Positions 29,955 through 38,466 of a stretch of DNA of 64,000 nt are shown one piece after another. The position numbers and the translations under genes are program-made. Under the pieces are notes generated by a model. The model had not been told where the DNA came from and searched no databases. It saw nothing but the letters and a program-made list of their open reading frames with translations. Position 1 is the stretch's first letter, and each line of letters begins with the position of its first letter. The DNA comes from Thioalkalivibrio paradoxus (GTDB lineage: Bacteria; Pseudomonadota; Gammaproteobacteria; Ectothiorhodospirales; Ectothiorhodospiraceae). The DNA is taken from contig JAABSC010000004.1 of assembly GCA_011390565.1 (NCBI GenBank), forward strand, positions 62,001-126,000, read 5' to 3'.

Positions 29955-31511
29955 TCAGTTACCCGCTGCGGCCGGGCCCGCAGGCATGTCCCGGGGCGGA
30001 ACGAAGCGCATCACTTTTTCGACGATGTCCAGACGCAGGTGCGCTTCCGCGCGGAAGCGCCCGGCGTAGGCGAGATCCTCTTCCCGCAGTTCGTAGCAGG
30101 TCGCGCCGCTGATGTCCGTCAGCACCGCCGGGATCCCGGCCTGCTGGAAGGCATAGTGGCGTTTCAGGTAGAAACTCTCGCAACACATGCCGACGTACGC
30201 GGGTACGTCCTCCGCGCTCATCTGCGCGAGCGTTTCCTGCAGGTGCTCGAAGTTGGTGATCGATACCACGCGCATCCCGCGCTCGCGCGCGAGGCGATAG
30301 GCATCCCCGACCTCGCACATGCCGCACTCGGAACACCCGTCGCGGAACCGGAACTTGCAATCCGCGAGTTTCGCGCAGTACGGAACCAGCATCACGGTTG
30401 CGTTTTCCAGAATCTCGGCTGCCTTCTCGCCACCGGGGTTGTGCACGATCAGGGTGTTGCTCTGGTCCCGGTCCATGCCGAACAGATCCGCCTGTTCCCG
30501 ACGCGCCAGCACCAGCGCCAGCAGACGCTGCAGATCGGCCAGATCGAAACCGAGCAGATCGGCCGAGGCAATGTCATGGAACGCCTGCTCCAGCGCGGCC
30601 GCGCACGCCTCCGGCGGCAGGCCGGCAAGCGTCTGGCCGAGCCGCGTGAACAGGTCGACCGGACTGAACTGCACGGCGCCGCTGAATCCTGCACGGGCCA
30701 CGCGTCCGTCCGGAAGCGTTTCGAGCGCAAGGTAGACCGTGCCCCCATCGGTCTTCACGAACGCCTTCATGGCCTCGGGCGATGCTTCGTCGTCCATCAC
30801 GACCGAGGTCGACGCGGCGCATGGGGTTGAAGCGGCCGACGCCGGGACCGGATTCAGGTCGAAGGCTTCGGCCAGCGTCTGCGCCAGCGCATCGCGAATC
30901 CGGTCGACGCCGGGCGCAACCGCCACGGCCTCCTCGATGCTGATCAGACGTTGCCGTGCACTGAGTACCCCCTCGTGGGAGAGTTTCTCGGTCGGGACAC
31001 GCAGGATCTTCAGCATGGCCTCGGCATCCGGGGACGAGACCAGCAGGCTGCCCTGGATCAGGACCCGGTCTTCGAACCGCGCCGCGAAACCGCTGCCCAG
31101 CTTGCGCCCCTGCACTTCGATGTCGTTGGGAAACACGAAACGCCCGGCGATCCCGAGTCGCGCCAGCGCGGCGACCAGCGCCAACCCGTGGCGCTCCAGG
31201 ATTTCCTTCAGCCCGACGGACCCCAGATGCCGCGTGGGCAGGACCAGGGACCAGCAGAGCTGCGAGGGATCGAGATACAGCGCCCCGCCACCGGTGCGCC
31301 GGCGCAGAACCGGAACCCCCTGTTCCTCGCAGTAATCGGTACGCAAGGCGATGGCCGCACGTTCGTGTGCGCCCAGCGAACCGCCGGTGGGGTACCGGTG
31401 GAAACGCAGGCCCGCGCCCGCTTCGCAGAGGGCGTCGTCCAGGGCCACCTGCTCTTGGGCCGCGCGGAGTCCGTCGTCGCGGACGGGACAGTTCAGCAGA
31501 TTTTCGCTCAT
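29955..31511 (-). CDS. Lipoate-protein ligase-like protein fused to DUF116
   Basis: 518 residues from ATG 31511 (MSENLLNCPV), AGAGG 6 nt upstream. N-terminal BPL/LPL catalytic domain (about 10-220) with RRRTGGGALYLD (lipoate/ATP loop) and NDIEVQGRKLGSG containing the catalytic-type Lys. A linker of about 220-300 follows, then a helical part similar to a ligase accessory domain. The C-terminal DUF116 region (about 350-505) starts its Cys cluster at Cys379: PYCAKLADCKFRF, GCSECGMC, MCCESFYL, GATCYEL. The Cys spacing suggests an Fe-S or metal site. It is transcribed divergently from the four-gene lipoate-assembly operon 194 bp away, which points to a shared pathway. The reaction of DUF116 is unknown to me. 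Confidence 0.85.
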   Translation of the reverse strand: MSENLLNCPVRDDGLRAAQEQVALDDALCEAGAGLRFHRYPTGGSLGAHERAAIALRTDYCEEQGVPVLRRRTGGGALYLDPSQLCWSLVLPTRHLGSVGLKEILERHGLALVAALARLGIAGRFVFPNDIEVQGRKLGSGFAARFEDRVLIQGSLLVSSPDAEAMLKILRVPTEKLSHEGVLSARQRLISIEEAVAVAPGVDRIRDALAQTLAEAFDLNPVPASAASTPCAASTSVVMDDEASPEAMKAFVKTDGGTVYLALETLPDGRVARAGFSGAVQFSPVDLFTRLGQTLAGLPPEACAAALEQAFHDIASADLLGFDLADLQRLLALVLARREQADLFGMDRDQSNTLIVHNPGGEKAAEILENATVMLVPYCAKLADCKFRFRDGCSECGMCEVGDAYRLARERGMRVVSITNFEHLQETLAQMSAEDVPAYVGMCCESFYLKRHYAFQQAGIPAVLTDISGATCYELREEDLAYAGRFRAEAHLRLDIVEKVMRFVPPRDMPAGPAAAGN

Positions 31512-31577
31512 CGGTGCCTCTTCGACTGGGCTCGGGCTTGCATGTGTCCACTTTAAGAAGACGAATACCCGACCCAA

Positions 31578-31591
31578 TTGATCTGGATCAG
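31578..31591. promoter_or_regulatory. FNR/Anr-type box between the ligase-DUF116 gene and the lipoate operon
   Basis: TTGAT-ctgg-ATCAG, one mismatch from TTGAT-N4-ATCAA, lies in the 194-bp divergent intergenic region, 67 bp from one start codon and 115 bp from the other. It could control either or both directions. Confidence 0.5.
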
Positions 31592-31705
31592 CAAACACTG
31601 AAACAGGGGGTGACACCATCAATGGCAACGGGAGCAGCACGACCGCCCGCGTTTCGGCGCGGCGCGACACGAATCTCCCCCCACGAGCAGGCGAGGTGAC
31701 AGGCA

Positions 31706-32866
31706 ATGTCCAGGTGGAGCGAACTGGTTCAGGCGGTGGAGCCCCTGCAGGATGTGCCGTTGCACGCCGATCTCGTCCATGCGCTGGAGCGCGACTGGCG
31801 CGATCCGGCGCACGGACCGATTCCGCCGGTGCACTTCTATACGCCGACCTTCAAGACCTACCAGACCTCCGAACTCTCCAGCTGCGGCAAGAACGCGTGG
31901 CCCGCCGTGTCGATCACCGGTGGCGACTGCAAACTGCAGTGCGACCACTGCAAGGCGAAGATCCTCGAACCGATGATCCCGGCGCGTACGCCCGAGGACT
32001 TGTGGCGGGTCGTCAACGGACTCGTCGACGACGGCGCCCTCGGGCTGCTGCTGACCGGGGGCTCGAACCACCGCAACGAGGTCGAGTACGCGCCGTTCTA
32101 CGACACCATCCGGCGCATCAAGGACAACTTCCCGCACTTCCGGATCGCCGCACACGCCGCCCTGGTGGACGACGATGGCGCGCGCAGCATGGAACAGTCC
32201 GGCATCGACGTCGCGATGATGGACGTGATCGGCGCGCAGGAGACCATCACCCGCGTCTACCACCTGAAGCGGACCGTCGATGACTTCGAAGCCACGCTGG
32301 AGAGCCTGGTGCGGACGCGCATGCGGGTGGTCCCGCATATCGTGATCGGGCTGCACTACGGGGAAATGCTCGGCGAGTGGAAAGCGTTGGAAATCATCCA
32401 GCGCCACCAGCCCGACGCCGTGGTGCTGGTCGTGGTGATGCCTTTCTACGCCCCGGTGAAGCATCCCTTCGCCACACCGGATTCCGAAACGGTCGGGCAT
32501 TTCTTCCAGTCGGCCCGGGCCGCATTGCCGGACATCCCGCTGCTGCTCGGCTGCGCCCGCCCGCCGGGTCAGGCGAAGATGCAGATCGATACCTACGCCG
32601 TGATGGCCGGGCTGGACGGCATCGCCCATCCCGCGGACGGCTCGGTGGAACTGGCCGCCCGCCTCGGCCGGCGGATCCGGGTCACGCCAGCGTGCTGCTC
32701 CATCGTCGTCGGGGATGAGGTGATGGCGCTCGGCGACGACTCGGACGCCGAATCCCTCGACCTGGAAACCATTCTGGCCCGGGCGCGCCAGCCGCACGCG
32801 GGCATCGGCATCCCCGTCGTATCGGCCCCGCTCAACCCTGCCACCGTCCAACTCGCGGAGTCCTGA
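31706..32866 (+). CDS. Radical SAM protein of the LipS1/LipS2 lipoate-assembly type
   Basis: 386 residues, GAGG 9 nt before the ATG. The radical SAM cluster motif is CKLQCDHCKAK (Cx3Cx2C) around residue 75, preceded by YTPTFKTYQTSELSSCGKNAW. LLLTGGSNHRNEVEYAPFY is the SAM-binding region, and a Cys-containing C-terminal part (CARPPGQAK, VTPACCSIV) may hold the auxiliary cluster that donates sulfur. Paired radical SAM enzymes LipS1 and LipS2 together replace LipA by inserting the two sulfurs of lipoate. Gene order suggests this is LipS2, but I cannot settle 1 versus 2 from sequence. First gene of a tight operon. Confidence 0.78.
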   Translation: MSRWSELVQAVEPLQDVPLHADLVHALERDWRDPAHGPIPPVHFYTPTFKTYQTSELSSCGKNAWPAVSITGGDCKLQCDHCKAKILEPMIPARTPEDLWRVVNGLVDDGALGLLLTGGSNHRNEVEYAPFYDTIRRIKDNFPHFRIAAHAALVDDDGARSMEQSGIDVAMMDVIGAQETITRVYHLKRTVDDFEATLESLVRTRMRVVPHIVIGLHYGEMLGEWKALEIIQRHQPDAVVLVVVMPFYAPVKHPFATPDSETVGHFFQSARAALPDIPLLLGCARPPGQAKMQIDTYAVMAGLDGIAHPADGSVELAARLGRRIRVTPACCSIVVGDEVMALGDDSDAESLDLETILARARQPHAGIGIPVVSAPLNPATVQLAES

Positions 32867-32869
32867 ATC

Positions 32870-33973
32870 ATGCGCGATCCCAAAACCCTCCGGGTACTCG
32901 ACACCGGCGTGCGCCGCGCGGCCGAGAACCTGGCGCTGAACCGTGCCCTGCTCGAAGCCCACCAGGAAGGCGCCTCACCCCACACGCTGCGCTTCCTGCG
33001 CTTCACACCCAGCGCGCTGCTCGGGTTTCACCAGAGCGTCGAGCAGGAACTGCGCACGGACTACTGCGAGGAGCACGGCATCGAGATCCAGCGCCGCATC
33101 ACGGGCGGCGGCGCCATCTACTTCGATGAGACGCAGATCGGCTGGGAACTCTACCTGGACAAGCGGTTTCTCGGCACGGCCGAGATGACCGAGATCGCGC
33201 GGCGCATCTGCGAGGCTGCGGCCCGCGGCATCAGCGCACTCGGCGTCGATGCACGCTTCCGGCCCCGCAATGACATCGAGGTCGACGGGCGCAAGGTGTC
33301 CGGCACCGGCGGCGCCTTCGACGGCGACTCGATTCTCTACCAGGGCACCCTGCTGATCGACTTCGACGTCGAGCGCATGCTGCGCGTGCTGCGCATCCCG
33401 GCGGAAAAGCTCTCCGACAAGGCCATCGCCTCGGCGCGCGACCGGGTCGCCAACCTCAAGGATCTGCTCGGCGAACTGCCTTCCTTCGAACAGGTGCAGG
33501 CGCGCCTGGCCGCCTCCTTTGCCGAAGCCTTCGATGTGAACCTCGAATGGGATGGCACCCTCAACGCGGTGGAGGAACAGAAATTCACGGAAGCGCTGGC
33601 CGAGATCGACACCCCCGAATGGGTGCTGCAGCATCACCGGCCCGCGGCGGAAGCCGGCATGCTCGAGGGCATGCACCGCTCACCCGGCGGCCTGATGCGC
33701 GCATCCCTGGCACTGGATCGGGCGCGCGACCGGATCAAGCAGGTCTGGATCACCGGCGATTTCTTCGTGAAGCCGGCGCGCGTCGTCGTCGACCTCGAGG
33801 CCAACCTGCGCGACACGCCGGTCGCGGAACTCGAGAGCAACATCGAGCGCTTCTTCCATGGCAACCGCGCCGAGATGCTGATGCTGCAGCCGGAGGACTT
33901 CCTCACCGTGATCCGCAACGCCCTGGCGAAAACGACCATCGTCGGCAATCCGTCGGGAAGCCAACCGGCATGA
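32870..33973 (+). CDS. Lipoate-protein ligase of the sulfur-oxidation type (sLpl(AB)-like)
   Basis: Attaches octanoate or lipoate to a carrier protein. 367 residues: ligase domain with RRITGGGAIYFDETQIGWEL and NDIEVDGRKVSGTGGAF (catalytic Lys), then a C-terminal LplB/accessory-like domain (about 240-360). The organism's sHdr system would use lipoate-binding proteins (LbpA) as substrates; these are not in the window. Begins 3 nt after the radical SAM gene and overlaps the next by 4 bp. It is distinct from the ligase-DUF116 protein on the other strand, though they share the TGGG and GRK motifs. Confidence 0.85.
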   Translation: MRDPKTLRVLDTGVRRAAENLALNRALLEAHQEGASPHTLRFLRFTPSALLGFHQSVEQELRTDYCEEHGIEIQRRITGGGAIYFDETQIGWELYLDKRFLGTAEMTEIARRICEAAARGISALGVDARFRPRNDIEVDGRKVSGTGGAFDGDSILYQGTLLIDFDVERMLRVLRIPAEKLSDKAIASARDRVANLKDLLGELPSFEQVQARLAASFAEAFDVNLEWDGTLNAVEEQKFTEALAEIDTPEWVLQHHRPAAEAGMLEGMHRSPGGLMRASLALDRARDRIKQVWITGDFFVKPARVVVDLEANLRDTPVAELESNIERFFHGNRAEMLMLQPEDFLTVIRNALAKTTIVGNPSGSQPA

Positions 33974-35115
33974 AGACCGTCGATGTCCTGGTGGTCGGCC
34001 TGGGACCGGGTGGCGCCAGTGCCGCCCGTCGCGCGGCCGAGGCCGGGCATTCGGTACTCGGCGTGGACCGCCGACGGGTCCTCGGCGAACCGGTGCAGTG
34101 CGCGGAGTTCATCCCCACGCCGATGGGCGCCTACGCCCGCGAGGCGGGCATCGTCGAGCAGGGAATCACCGGGATGCGGACCCTCCTGCCCTCGGGTACC
34201 GAGCAGGCAAGCGCATTCCCCGGACTGATGATCAACCGCGCGGAATTCGACCGCGCGATCGCCCGCGAGGCCGAACGCAACGGCGCCGAACTCTGGACCG
34301 CATCGCGCATGACCGCACTCGATCCCGTCGCCCGGGTGGCCACCATTCGGCACCAGGGTTCCGATCTGCCGATCGCCTATCGCGTGCTGGTGGCCGCGGA
34401 CGGCCCGCATTCGACCACCGCCGCGCGCCTCGGCCTGCCGCCGCTGGAAACCCTGTTGACCCGCCAGTACACGGTACCCCTGCACCAACCGCTCGACGAC
34501 ACCGTGATCTGGCTCTCGGGCGAATATCCCGGCGGATACGCCTGGCTGTTCCCGAAGGGCACGACGGCCAACCTCGGACTCGGCATCGATCCGCGTCTCT
34601 CGGCCGATCTGAAGGGACCGCTCGAGCGGCTGCACCGGGATCTGGTGGCACTCGGCCGGGTGGGTCCGGAAGTGCGGCAGAGAACCGGGGGCGCCATTCC
34701 GATCGGCGGTCTGCGCGCACGGCTGCACCACGGCCGCGCGCTGTTCGTCGGCGACGCCGCCGGCCTGACCCACCCGATCACCGGCGCCGGCATCGCCGCC
34801 GCGGTCATCTCGGGCGAGCTCGCAGGCCGGGCCGCCGGCGATTTCCTCGACGGTGATACAGACGCCTTCGACGCCTACGACGAAGATCTGCGCGACCAGT
34901 TCGAGGTCGCGCTGACGCGCGCGGTGCAGCGTCGCCAGGCGCTTTACCCGCTCTGGCATACCCCCGCGGCCGATGACGACGACACTCACCGCCGAGGGTG
35001 GGTCGCGTTCGCGGACTACTTCGACCCAAGTCGAATGCCCGGCGCCCCCACCCCACGCAGCCTGCACCCACATCGCACCCAAACCGCCCCCCAGCCCGCC
35101 GAGGTCCTGACATGA
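33970..35115 (+). CDS. lipT: FAD-dependent oxidoreductase, geranylgeranyl-reductase family (LipT-like)
   Basis: 381 residues from the ATG overlapping the ligase stop. Dinucleotide-binding GLGPGGASAARRAAEAG at the N-terminus, then a CAEF/IP substrate region and the FAD-pyrophosphate motif LFVGDAAGLTHPITGAGI. This GGR family includes LipT, which co-occurs with LipS1/LipS2 and sLpl and is proposed to supply or handle electrons/thiols in lipoate maturation. The C-terminal 30 residues are Pro/His/Thr-rich and look disordered. Overlaps the downstream radical SAM gene (ATGA). A role in isoprenoid reduction is less likely given the operon. Confidence 0.8.
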   Translation: MKTVDVLVVGLGPGGASAARRAAEAGHSVLGVDRRRVLGEPVQCAEFIPTPMGAYAREAGIVEQGITGMRTLLPSGTEQASAFPGLMINRAEFDRAIAREAERNGAELWTASRMTALDPVARVATIRHQGSDLPIAYRVLVAADGPHSTTAARLGLPPLETLLTRQYTVPLHQPLDDTVIWLSGEYPGGYAWLFPKGTTANLGLGIDPRLSADLKGPLERLHRDLVALGRVGPEVRQRTGGAIPIGGLRARLHHGRALFVGDAAGLTHPITGAGIAAAVISGELAGRAAGDFLDGDTDAFDAYDEDLRDQFEVALTRAVQRRQALYPLWHTPAADDDDTHRRGWVAFADYFDPSRMPGAPTPRSLHPHRTQTAPQPAEVLT

Positions 35116-36263
35116 GCGCTCGCGCCGAAACGCTATCCCAACCGGTGAATTTCTACCGTCCCGGCGACTACGTACGGAGCGGGGACATGCGTTCCCCCGA
35201 ATTCGTGCAGATGTCCACCGCGGCCGCGATCACGCTGGGCCTTCTGCCCGGGGCGATGCACCGGACGGCATGCACCCACTGCCTGAACCTTCTGGTGACC
35301 TACGCCGAGGGTTGCCGCGCCAACTGCAGCTACTGCGGGCTGGCCCGGCACCGGGAGGAGGAACGCGCCTACGCGGACCGCAACTTCATCCGCGTGGACT
35401 GGCCCACCGTCCGCTACGATGACGTGATCGAGCGCGTCCGCCATGGAGCCGACCACGGCGCGTTCGAGCGCATGTGCATCTCGATGATCACCCACCCGGA
35501 GTCCGGCGACGACACCATCACCCTGCTCGACCGCTGGGTCGAGGAAGTGCCCGAAGTCCCGGTGTCGATCCTCTCCAACCCCACCACGATGACGTACGCG
35601 GATCTCGAGGACCTGCGTCAGCGCGGGGCGGACATCTTCACCGTCGCGCTGGACGCGGTCACGCCGGACATCTTCGAACGCACACGCGGCAAGACGGTGC
35701 AGAGTCCGCACCGCTGGGACAAGTACTGGCAGGCGATCGAATGGGCGGCCGAAATCTACGGCCCGGAGAAATTCGGCGCGCACCTGATCTGCGGCATGGG
35801 CGAAACCGAGCGCGACATGCTCGAGGTCTGCCAGCGCATCCGCGATCTCGGCGGCCACAACCACATGTTTGCGTTCTTCCCCGAGCGCGGCTCGCGGATG
35901 GAGGACTGGGCTCCGGTACCGCGCGACCACTGGCGGCGCGTGCAGCTCGGGCGATTCCTCATCGACTACGCCGGCGTCCGCGCGCAGGACATGCGTTACG
36001 ACGACGCGGGCCGGATCACGGATTTCGGCCTCGACCGGCCCGAACTCGACGCGCTGATCGACTCGGGCAAGCCGTTCCGCACCTCGGGCTGCCCCGGCCG
36101 ATCGGATGAGGAAGTCTCGGCCTGCAATCGCCCCTACGGCGACTCCAGCCCGGCGGACATCCTGAGCTTCCCGTTCGCGCTGGACGCGCAGGACGTCGAC
36201 GTGGTGCGCCGACAGATGGCGGGTGAGCACATCGGTACCTTCGACCCCGAGGCCGATACGTAA
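35112..36263 (+). CDS. Radical SAM protein of the LipS1/LipS2 lipoate-assembly type (second of the pair)
   Basis: 383 residues. Cluster motif CRANCSYCGLARH (Cx3Cx2C) near residue 72, preceded by MHRTACTHCLNLL whose Cys pair may bind an auxiliary cluster. Later motifs are FGAHLICGMGETERDM and a C-terminal SGCPGRSDEEVSACNRP with further Cys. The layout is that of biotin-synthase-like enzymes. By position at the end of the operon and biotin-synthase character it is probably LipS1. It ends the lipoate operon, about 100 bp before the tRNA gene on the opposite strand. Confidence 0.78.
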   Translation: MSARAETLSQPVNFYRPGDYVRSGDMRSPEFVQMSTAAAITLGLLPGAMHRTACTHCLNLLVTYAEGCRANCSYCGLARHREEERAYADRNFIRVDWPTVRYDDVIERVRHGADHGAFERMCISMITHPESGDDTITLLDRWVEEVPEVPVSILSNPTTMTYADLEDLRQRGADIFTVALDAVTPDIFERTRGKTVQSPHRWDKYWQAIEWAAEIYGPEKFGAHLICGMGETERDMLEVCQRIRDLGGHNHMFAFFPERGSRMEDWAPVPRDHWRRVQLGRFLIDYAGVRAQDMRYDDAGRITDFGLDRPELDALIDSGKPFRTSGCPGRSDEEVSACNRPYGDSSPADILSFPFALDAQDVDVVRRQMAGEHIGTFDPEADT

Positions 36264-36321
36264 AATCGAGGCCACAGCGCTCTTACGCCCGGATCCGGGT
36301 GTACGCGAGAGCCATACAGAC

Positions 36322-36345
36322 GAAAAAGCCCGCGTTGCGCGGGCT
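36322..36345 (-). terminator. Terminator downstream of tRNA-Phe
   Basis: On the minus strand AGCCCGCG-caa-CGCGGGCT followed by TTTTT. Perfect 8-bp stem (36327-36334 with 36338-36345), 3-nt loop, T-tract at 36322-36327. It stops transcription of the tRNA gene and may also mark the end of the plus-strand lipoate operon. Confidence 0.85.
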
Positions 36346-36359
36346 CAGACAGGGGATGA

Positions 36360-36435
36360 TGGTGGCCAGGGACGGAATCGAACCGCCGACACGGGGATTT
36401 TCAATCCCCTGCTCTACCGACTGAGCTACCTGGCC
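36360..36435 (-). tRNA. tRNA-Phe (anticodon GAA)
   Basis: 76 nt including encoded CCA. Acceptor GGCCAGG pairs with CCTGGCC; D-loop AGCTCAGTCGGTAGAGC; anticodon stem GGGGA/TCCCC with loop containing GAA; T-loop GGTTCGATTCC. All cloverleaf features present; terminator follows 15 nt downstream. No attachment-site repeat or integrase seen next to it. Confidence 0.98.
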
Positions 36436-36538
36436 GGACTTGCGTAAAGCACCGCCTTTGCGGCGAAGGGGCGTATTAAAGCCGGAGCCGACACGGCCGT
36501 CAAGCCGAAGCGGCCGGGAACCGTGACCAGCCCGCGGC

Positions 36539-36800
36539 TTACTTGGGCTGGCTGGGGTCGACGTAGCCTTCGGGCTTCTCGGCGCCGCCCTTGAAGAAAA
36601 ACTTCTCCATCTCTTCTTCCAGGAACTTGCGCGCCTTGGGCTCCATCGGGCTCAGGCGATACTCGTTGATGAGCATGGTCTGGTGCTTGAGCCAGGTTTG
36701 CCACGCCTCCTTGGAGACATTGGCGTAGATCCGCTTGCCCAGTTCACCCGGGTAGGTGGGGTAGCCGAGGCCCTCGGCCTCCCGTCCCAGGTACACGCAG

Positions 36801-36817
<17 letters not shown>
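36539..36817 (-). CDS. yggX: Probable Fe(2+)-trafficking protein YggX
   Basis: 92 residues. [14 protein letters not shown] (conserved Cys), [23 protein letters not shown] segment and [16 protein letters not shown] are YggX hallmarks. The family protects Fe-S clusters from oxidative damage. Its start overlaps the last 17 bp of mutY, the classical mutY-yggX pairing; MutY itself carries an Fe-S cluster. Confidence 0.95.
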
Positions 36818-37873
<1,056 letters not shown>

Positions 37874-37874
<1 letters not shown>

Positions 37875-38464
37875 TACGGCGTGACCACGGCGTCCGCGGC
37901 ACCATGAACGAGCGCGGCCCGTTCAATGCGCTCGATGTTCTCCAGAAATTCCGACCGCACCCAGGCACGCACCAGCGGCGGACCGAGCAGACGCGGCACC
38001 TGGACATCGGGTTCCAGGTAGCCATACATCTGCATGCGCGCGTGATCTCCGCCGCTCGTCTCCGGGTCGACTCGCCAGGACACGTGGCCTCTGCGCATGC
38101 GGCTCAACTCCGGAACGGTGATCGCCGAGGACCAGTTGCCGGGGATGTAGCGGATATCCACGGTGTGCGGAAGCTCTCGGCACAGAAACAGGATACATCC
38201 GCGCATCAGGGTGGAAACACGCTCGACACCCTCCTGCGGGGAGGCCAACGGGCGGCTCCCCGCGACCAGCGGAAAGACGCGGTCCAGGCGATCGTACTCC
38301 CGCAGCACGGCCTGCACCGATTCTGCAGGGGCACGGATCAGCGCGTCGAACCGGAATTCCAGGCGCACTCCGTCATAGGAAACGTGGATGTCGGCGTCCG
38401 CACCCAATGCGGCCAGGGGCGTCAGCCACCCCAACAGCACGAGGAGCAGCAGCGCTCGTCGCAT
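37874..38464 (-). CDS. Exported START/SRPBCC-like protein
   Basis: 196 residues with a signal peptide (RRALLLLVLLGWLTPLAALGADA), then a mixed alpha/beta domain typical of the SRPBCC (polyketide cyclase/START) superfamily: residues 45-75 ALIRAPAESVQAVLREYDRL and a C-terminal amphipathic helix. One Cys pair (CILFLCREL) may form a disulfide. Periplasmic lipid- or ligand-binding role is inferred from fold. Sits between asmA-like and mutY genes on the same strand with almost no spacing. Confidence 0.7.
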
Positions 38465-38466
38465 GC

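Noticed and set aside
36360..36435. tRNA-Phe as an integration site for a mobile island
   Set aside because: No integrase, no direct repeat of the tRNA 3' end, and flanking genes are ordinary core genes.
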